From NCBI GenBank assembly GCA_965237405.1, contig OZ250139.1:2294001-2358000 (forward strand): a DNA stretch of 64,000 nucleotides, given 5' to 3'. Position numbers and translations under genes: made by a program. The notes below the pieces were generated by a model. That model ran no database searches. It saw nothing but the letters and a program-made list of their open reading frames with translations, and was not told the origin of the DNA. This DNA comes from CAUZIB01 sp963663925. GTDB taxonomy: Bacteria > Acidobacteriota > Vicinamibacteria > Vicinamibacterales > UBA8438. Positions 59,666 through 64,000 of this stretch are shown here, piece after piece; positions within the stretch are counted from its first letter, which is position 1; every line of letters starts with the position of its first letter.

Positions 59666-62094
59666 CGACGACCGATCGCGACGTGGCCGACCACCACGCC
59701 GCCGGCTCCCTGGCCGACGAGCTGCCGTATTGGGGCTGGCTCCCCGACGACCGCACGTGTCTGACCCGGCGCGGCGAGCTGGTGACACTCGCACGCTTGA
59801 CGCCGACTGTGGTGGACGGTCACACCCCGGCGCAGCTTGACGCCGTGCTGAATCGCTGGACCCGGATGCTGTCAGGCATCGACTCCCGGACCCGGATGTA
59901 CTTTTACCTGCTCCGCCGGCCGGCGATCTTCCCCGACGCCGATACCGGCTTGTCGGCCGTCGCCGAACTCGGGCAGCGCAAGCGGCGCGCGTTCCTCGCG
60001 GCGCGCATCCAACAGATCGACACCTTTGTCGCGTGGTGCTACGACCCGCGCCTGTCCACGGCCGCAGCCGGCCAGCACAACGCGCCGTGGTGGAGAAACT
60101 ACCTGCAGACGTGGATGAAGGCGCGGCGGACTCCGAACGAAGCGATCTACTTCCGCGAGCAGATCGAGGACGCGGCGGCGCGCTTTCGGCAACAGGTCGA
60201 TGCCAGCCGGACGCTCGTCGCCGATCTGACGCCGCTCGACATCCTCACGGCACAGGACGGCTCCCGCCTCCTCGCCGAGCTGGTGAACAAGCCCGGCCGT
60301 CCGCCGTGGGACGGGGCGACCGGCAGCGGCTTGAACTGGCGACTGGCCTACTCCGAGCTGGAAGCCGAACGCCGGCATCTTCGACTGGACGGCGAGCCCG
60401 TGATTCTCTACTCGCTCTTGTCCCCGCCGGCCCGGGCGACCGCCAACCTCTTGCATGACCTGTACCGGCTCGACAGCGTGATGACCGTCGCGCTCGAATG
60501 GCGACCGTGGGATCTCGACGCGGCGCGGCGCAAGATCCGCGGCGCGCAGCGCCACTACTTTTCCAAACGCTATTCGATGATGGCCCACGTGCAGGAGACG
60601 GAAGGCACGGCCACCGCGATGGTGGACAGCGCCGCCGACGTGGAATCCGGCCGCTTGGGGAATGCCCTCGTCGAACTCGAAACCGAAGGCGTGGCCTATG
60701 GCGACCTTGCCTTGACGATTGCCCTCCACGGCGACCTTGCACAGACCGAACGACTGGACGGCGATGTACTTCGCATCTTCGCGGCGCACGACGCGAAGGT
60801 CATCCGCGAAGGGTACGGCCAGCTCCCCGCGTGGTTTTGCCGACTGCCGGCGCAACCGCGGAAACGACAGGTCCGATCCGTGTTTGTCTCGGCGGGCGCG
60901 GCGGCGTGCCTGGCGCCCATCTACGGCCCGCCGACCGGCTCCCCGCGCAGCCGACACCTGGACCGCGCGGCGCTCGCCATCCTCGAAACCCAATGGCAGA
61001 CGCCGTTTCACTACGACCTGTTTCACGGCGACGTCGGCCACACGCTGGTCCTCGGGGCGACCGGCGCGGGCAAGAGTTTCACGCTCAATTTTTTGCTCGT
61101 CCAAGCCCTGCAGTACAACCCGCGCGTCCTCATCCTCGACCTCGGGGGCTCGTACCGCTGGATCACCCGGTTTCTCGGGGGCGGCTACCTGGAGCTGTCG
61201 CCCGACGACGCCACCGGGCACGGCGGCTTTCGGTTGCGGCCCTTTGCGTTGCCCCGCACCGAGCGGAGCCTGCAATTCTTGACGGGCTGGATTCTGCGGT
61301 TGCTCAGGATCGGCGGCTGGACCGTGACCGGATCGGACCCGTCCGAAATCCGCGCGCGGATCGAAGACCTCTACGCCTTCCCGCCGGCCCGCCGGACGAT
61401 GACCGTCTTTGTGCACTCCCTTCCGGCCGCCATGTGGCCGGCGATGGGGCGCTGGTACGGCAACGGCGCCTGGGGCCGGTACTTCGACAACCCGGCCGAC
61501 GGCGACGACCTTGAGCTGGCCGACTGGCACGTGATCGACCTGGCCGGCGCCGCCGAGCATGAGGACTTGTGTGAGGCCGCCCTGTTCTACCTGCTGGAAC
61601 GGTTGCGGCTGTCGCTGGAGAACCCCGACGAAACCGCGCGCGTGAAATTGATGGTGGTCGATGAAGCGTGGCGCTACCTGCGCGATCCGGCCGTGCTCGC
61701 GTACTTGGCCGAAGCGGCCAAGACGTGGCGGAAGAAGAACGCGGCGCTCATCATGGCGACCCAAAGCGCCGTGGACGTGACCGGTACGGCCGGCGCGGAG
61801 GCGTTGCTCGAATCCATGCCGACCAAGCTCTTCCTGGCGAATCCCGAGCTGCCCGACAAGGCGGCGGATCTGTTTCGCTTGAACCCCTCGGAAGTGGCGA
61901 CCATCCGGGGGCTCGTCAGTAAACAAGAGCTGTATCTCCGACGCCCGAACATGGCCGCCACCGTGCGGCTGGAAGTCGATCCCGAATCGTACTGGTTGTA
62001 CACGTCATCGGCGCGCGACAGTGCCCGGCGCGCCGAGGCGGTTGCACAGCACGGCCTCGAGGCGGCGCTCGCGCACCTGGCCGCCGGGCGCTGA
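59662..62094 (+). CDS. virB4: VirB4/TrbE-like conjugation ATPase
   Basis: The 810-residue protein is a full-length VirB4. The N-terminal CagE/TrbE domain has ELPYWGWLPDDRTCLTRRGE. The ATPase has Walker A GATGAGKS at about residues 466-473 (in LVLGATGAGKSFTLNFLLVQ), Walker B VKLMVVDEAWRYLRD and an ATQS sensor (AALIMATQSAVDVTG). It powers pilus assembly and DNA transfer at the inner membrane. The ATG at 59662 overlaps the virB3 stop. In most systems virB5, virB6 and virB8 follow; here VirB9 comes directly after. Confidence 0.9.
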   Translation: MTTTDRDVADHHAAGSLADELPYWGWLPDDRTCLTRRGELVTLARLTPTVVDGHTPAQLDAVLNRWTRMLSGIDSRTRMYFYLLRRPAIFPDADTGLSAVAELGQRKRRAFLAARIQQIDTFVAWCYDPRLSTAAAGQHNAPWWRNYLQTWMKARRTPNEAIYFREQIEDAAARFRQQVDASRTLVADLTPLDILTAQDGSRLLAELVNKPGRPPWDGATGSGLNWRLAYSELEAERRHLRLDGEPVILYSLLSPPARATANLLHDLYRLDSVMTVALEWRPWDLDAARRKIRGAQRHYFSKRYSMMAHVQETEGTATAMVDSAADVESGRLGNALVELETEGVAYGDLALTIALHGDLAQTERLDGDVLRIFAAHDAKVIREGYGQLPAWFCRLPAQPRKRQVRSVFVSAGAAACLAPIYGPPTGSPRSRHLDRAALAILETQWQTPFHYDLFHGDVGHTLVLGATGAGKSFTLNFLLVQALQYNPRVLILDLGGSYRWITRFLGGGYLELSPDDATGHGGFRLRPFALPRTERSLQFLTGWILRLLRIGGWTVTGSDPSEIRARIEDLYAFPPARRTMTVFVHSLPAAMWPAMGRWYGNGAWGRYFDNPADGDDLELADWHVIDLAGAAEHEDLCEAALFYLLERLRLSLENPDETARVKLMVVDEAWRYLRDPAVLAYLAEAAKTWRKKNAALIMATQSAVDVTGTAGAEALLESMPTKLFLANPELPDKAADLFRLNPSEVATIRGLVSKQELYLRRPNMAATVRLEVDPESYWLYTSSARDSARRAEAVAQHGLEAALAHLAAGR

Positions 62095-62121
62095 GGCCAC
62101 GCCCACAAGGAGAGGAACCTT

Positions 62122-62976
62122 ATGACCCTTCGACGCCCGACCGTTGCCCTGCTCTCGCTGCTCTGGATCGTCCCGGCGCTCGCCCAGGCGCAGGACGACG
62201 CGCCCGACGCGCCGGCCGGCGCGTCCGTGCTGCAGGTGCATGACGTGGCCGATCAGATCATCCGCGTCAACACGCGCATCCGGCACACCACCGTGATTCA
62301 ACTCCCGGCGGCTGAGACCATCCTCGACTTCATTGTGGGGGACTCCGAATACTGGCACCTGACCGGCGCGGCCAATCTCGCCTTTCTGAAACCCATCGGC
62401 GAAGGCGTCACCACCAACGTCGCGCTGGTGTGCGAGAGCGGCCGGATCTATGCGTTCCTTGTGACCGAGCAATCCGGCCCGCCCCACTTGATCGTCCGCA
62501 TCGGCGGCGATCCGAACAGCAGCCCGGCCACCGGCCACGTCCCCGCGTTCGTCGCGCGGTCGCGCGTGGCCGAGTATCAACTGATGGCCGAGGAAAGCCG
62601 CGCGGCGGTCCTTGCCGCGCAGCAGGACGCCGAGGCGCGGATCACCGCCATGCGCCAGGACGCCAGCGCCCAGGTCGAGGCCTTTCGCGCGTCCTATCCC
62701 ACGCGCTTGCAATTCCCGTATGAGCTGGACGACAAGGCCGCGCGCTGGCCGTTCCTGGTGCACGGCATGTGGCACGACGGGCAATTTACCTACGTCCGAT
62801 CCACGGCTCAGGAGACACCCGCGCTCTACGAGAACACAGACGGCCAACCGTCCCTCATCCCGTACGACCTTGAGCAAGACGGCCTGTATATCGTGCGGCG
62901 TCTTGTCGGGCGTGGCTGGCTCCAGATCGGGCGCGAACGCGCCGGCTGGAACGTGGACCTTGACGATCTGGAGTAA
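62122..62976 (+). CDS. virB9: VirB9/TrbG-like core-complex protein
   Basis: The 284-residue product has a signal peptide (VALLSLLWIVPALAQAQ) and a VirB9 pattern: TTVIQLPAAETILDFIVGDS and EYWHLTGAANLAFLKPIGEG. A CagX-type C-terminal domain (LQFPYELDDKA, then GLYIVRRLVGRGWLQIGRER) follows. A Glu/Ala/Gln-rich coiled coil (residues 150-195) lies between the two. It joins VirB7 and VirB10 in the outer-membrane core complex. It starts 27 bases after virB4. Confidence 0.87.
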   Translation: MTLRRPTVALLSLLWIVPALAQAQDDAPDAPAGASVLQVHDVADQIIRVNTRIRHTTVIQLPAAETILDFIVGDSEYWHLTGAANLAFLKPIGEGVTTNVALVCESGRIYAFLVTEQSGPPHLIVRIGGDPNSSPATGHVPAFVARSRVAEYQLMAEESRAAVLAAQQDAEARITAMRQDASAQVEAFRASYPTRLQFPYELDDKAARWPFLVHGMWHDGQFTYVRSTAQETPALYENTDGQPSLIPYDLEQDGLYIVRRLVGRGWLQIGRERAGWNVDLDDLE

Positions 62977-62981
62977 CCGTG

Positions 62982-64000
62982 ATGCCGAACTGGACACGCA
63001 TGACCCCGCCGGCAGCCGGCGCCTTTTCGGCGACCTGGATCACCCGCATCGGCGGGCTGGTGTTCGCCCTCATCCTTGCGGGCGCGTTCCTGGTGCAATC
63101 GTGCTTTTCCACGGTGCCGACCGACCCGGAATCACTCCGTGAGCCAGAGGGGATCGCCGGCGCTCGTGCCGGGGCGCAACTCGGCGCGCGCGTGCAAGAC
63201 CTTGAGCAACGCGCGGCGCTCGACGCCGCAGCCGCCGAGCGGGAACTCGCCACCGAGGGCGCGGCACTTGGCGGCGGTCACGTGACGCCCGCCTTTAACG
63301 AGACGACCGGCGAACCCGTGCCCGGCGGCGGGCCGGGCATCGTCCCGTTGACCGAGGGTGAGGCCGAGCTGCGCGAAGTGTTGCGCCTTGAAGCGATCGA
63401 GCGGCGCACGCGCTCGCTGCGTTCCGCGCCGATTGCGATCACGTACCGACGCCCGGAGACCGGCGGGCTCGCACCAACCGCGGCCGAGCCCACCGCGGAC
63501 GCGCCGGTTGACGACAGCCGCGCGAGTCCTCCTCTCATCCCCGAACCCGTGAGCGTGATGGACACGATCCAGGCCCTCCAGGCGCTTGATGCGCAGCAGA
63601 CCGCCGGGGCGGAGCTCGACGCGGGGCGCGCGCGTCCGTCGGGGCGACAGATCCAGCCCCCGGCCGTGTCCCCGTTGGGGTCCACGGACAGCACGCGCGT
63701 CGTGCAGGGCGATCCCCTGAATCCGGCCATCGTGCGCGCACCCAACACCCCGCCCGGATGGGAGCGGATCTACGAAGGCTCGTTTCTCGAGGCGGTGCTC
63801 GTGAACCAACTCAACGGCGACTTTCCCGGTCCCGTCCTCGCGTCCGTCGCCGTGCCGTTCTACTCGGCCGACCGGCAGCGGATGGTGATCCCGCGCGGCG
63901 CGCGCGTGATCGGATCCGCCTCGGCTGTCGCCGGCCAGGATCAAGCACGCTTGGCCGTTGGGTTTCACCGCCTCATCTTCCCCGATGGTCGATGGGTGTC
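62982..64000 (+). CDS. virB10: VirB10/TrbI-like core-complex protein (runs off the window)
   Basis: The ATG at 62982, five bases after the virB9 stop, gives MPNWTRMTPPAAGAFSATWI. An N-terminal membrane helix (GGLVFALILAGAFLVQS) is followed by a Pro/Ala-rich periplasmic linker. The TrbI domain then begins with YEGSFLEAVLVNQLNGDFPG and PFYSADRQRMVIPRGARVIG, diagnostic of VirB10. The frame is open at the end of the window, so about 100 residues are missing. Confidence 0.87.
   Translation, partial: MPNWTRMTPPAAGAFSATWITRIGGLVFALILAGAFLVQSCFSTVPTDPESLREPEGIAGARAGAQLGARVQDLEQRAALDAAAAERELATEGAALGGGHVTPAFNETTGEPVPGGGPGIVPLTEGEAELREVLRLEAIERRTRSLRSAPIAITYRRPETGGLAPTAAEPTADAPVDDSRASPPLIPEPVSVMDTIQALQALDAQQTAGAELDAGRARPSGRQIQPPAVSPLGSTDSTRVVQGDPLNPAIVRAPNTPPGWERIYEGSFLEAVLVNQLNGDFPGPVLASVAVPFYSADRQRMVIPRGARVIGSASAVAGQDQARLAVGFHRLIFPDGRWV

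Noticed and set aside
59872..61926. 684-residue minus-strand open frame
   Set aside because: It overlays the VirB4 gene, which has Walker motifs; the antisense frame is a product of high GC.
1..64000. CRISPR arrays and rRNA genes
   Set aside because: No regularly spaced direct repeats of CRISPR type and no rRNA-like sequence were seen; tRNA and tmRNA signals are limited to short 3'-end remnants.

Overview
The window is 64 kb of a high-GC bacterial genome that has been heavily rearranged by mobile elements. The source is not certain. Two sulfatase-family genes, a PQQ-type beta-propeller protein, a SoxC/SoxD-like pair, a three-gene type III polyketide operon, Sel1-repeat proteins and many DUF4102-type integrases suit an Acidobacteriota-like environmental or host-associated bacterium. 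That placement is inference, not a taxonomic call. Composition is patchy: the DEAD-box helicase at 15-16 kb and the hypothetical gene at 39 kb are AT-richer than their surroundings, and the conjugation region from 55.7 kb is very GC-rich. Many genes are frameshifted, interrupted or reduced to fragments.

Layout. 0-5 kb: an outer-membrane barrel gene lying between two direct copies of a resolvase site, a broken resolvase, Sel1 remnants, an FtsH-like zinc protease domain and small secreted or Cys-rich proteins. 4.8-13 kb: IS6, two copies of an rve-type IS and an IS5-like element sit in a surface-polysaccharide locus (O-antigen ligase, methyltransferase-GT2 fusion, glycosyltransferase stub); a VirB11/CpaF ATPase fragment is trapped between two of them. 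13-28 kb: integrase remnant, VOC protein, RhlE-like helicase, HspQ, a secreted nuclease, sulfatase, SoxC/SoxD-like sulfite dehydrogenase pair, a frameshifted outer-membrane-like gene, a thiol-disulfide protein, an amber-interrupted sulfatase-like gene and a PQQ-like propeller protein. 28-35 kb: a gene with a G13 tract, a DUF805 gene broken by a tandem duplication, a gene cleanly split by an IS256 element, and a type III PKS / FAD oxidoreductase / methyltransferase operon cut by an integrase tail and a 14-base tmRNA 3'-end match.

35-55 kb is a defence island. An intact tyrosine integrase (35.3 kb) and a truncated close copy (47.6 kb) flank a GmrSD-like DUF262-DUF1524-RAMA protein and a tightly overlapping minus-strand operon: TacA-like antitoxin, GNAT toxin, a 57-residue ORF, DUF1156 methylase, an unknown 213-aa protein and a DUF499 ATPase. 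Beyond the second integrase is a minus-strand CBASS-like operon: HTH-JAB protease, separate E2-like and E1-like genes, a CD-NTase and a membrane-anchored candidate effector. A strong promoter with an inverted repeat over its -10 box precedes it.

55.7-64 kb is the start of an integrative or plasmid-borne conjugation module: AlpA-type regulator, small acidic protein, ArdC antirestriction protein, a winged-helix mobilisation-type protein, a two-TM protein, VirB2, VirB3, VirB4, VirB9 and VirB10 (running off the window). The most notable biology is the CBASS-like system with split E1/E2 and an HTH-JAB fusion, followed by the toxin-antitoxin/methylase/ATPase operon.
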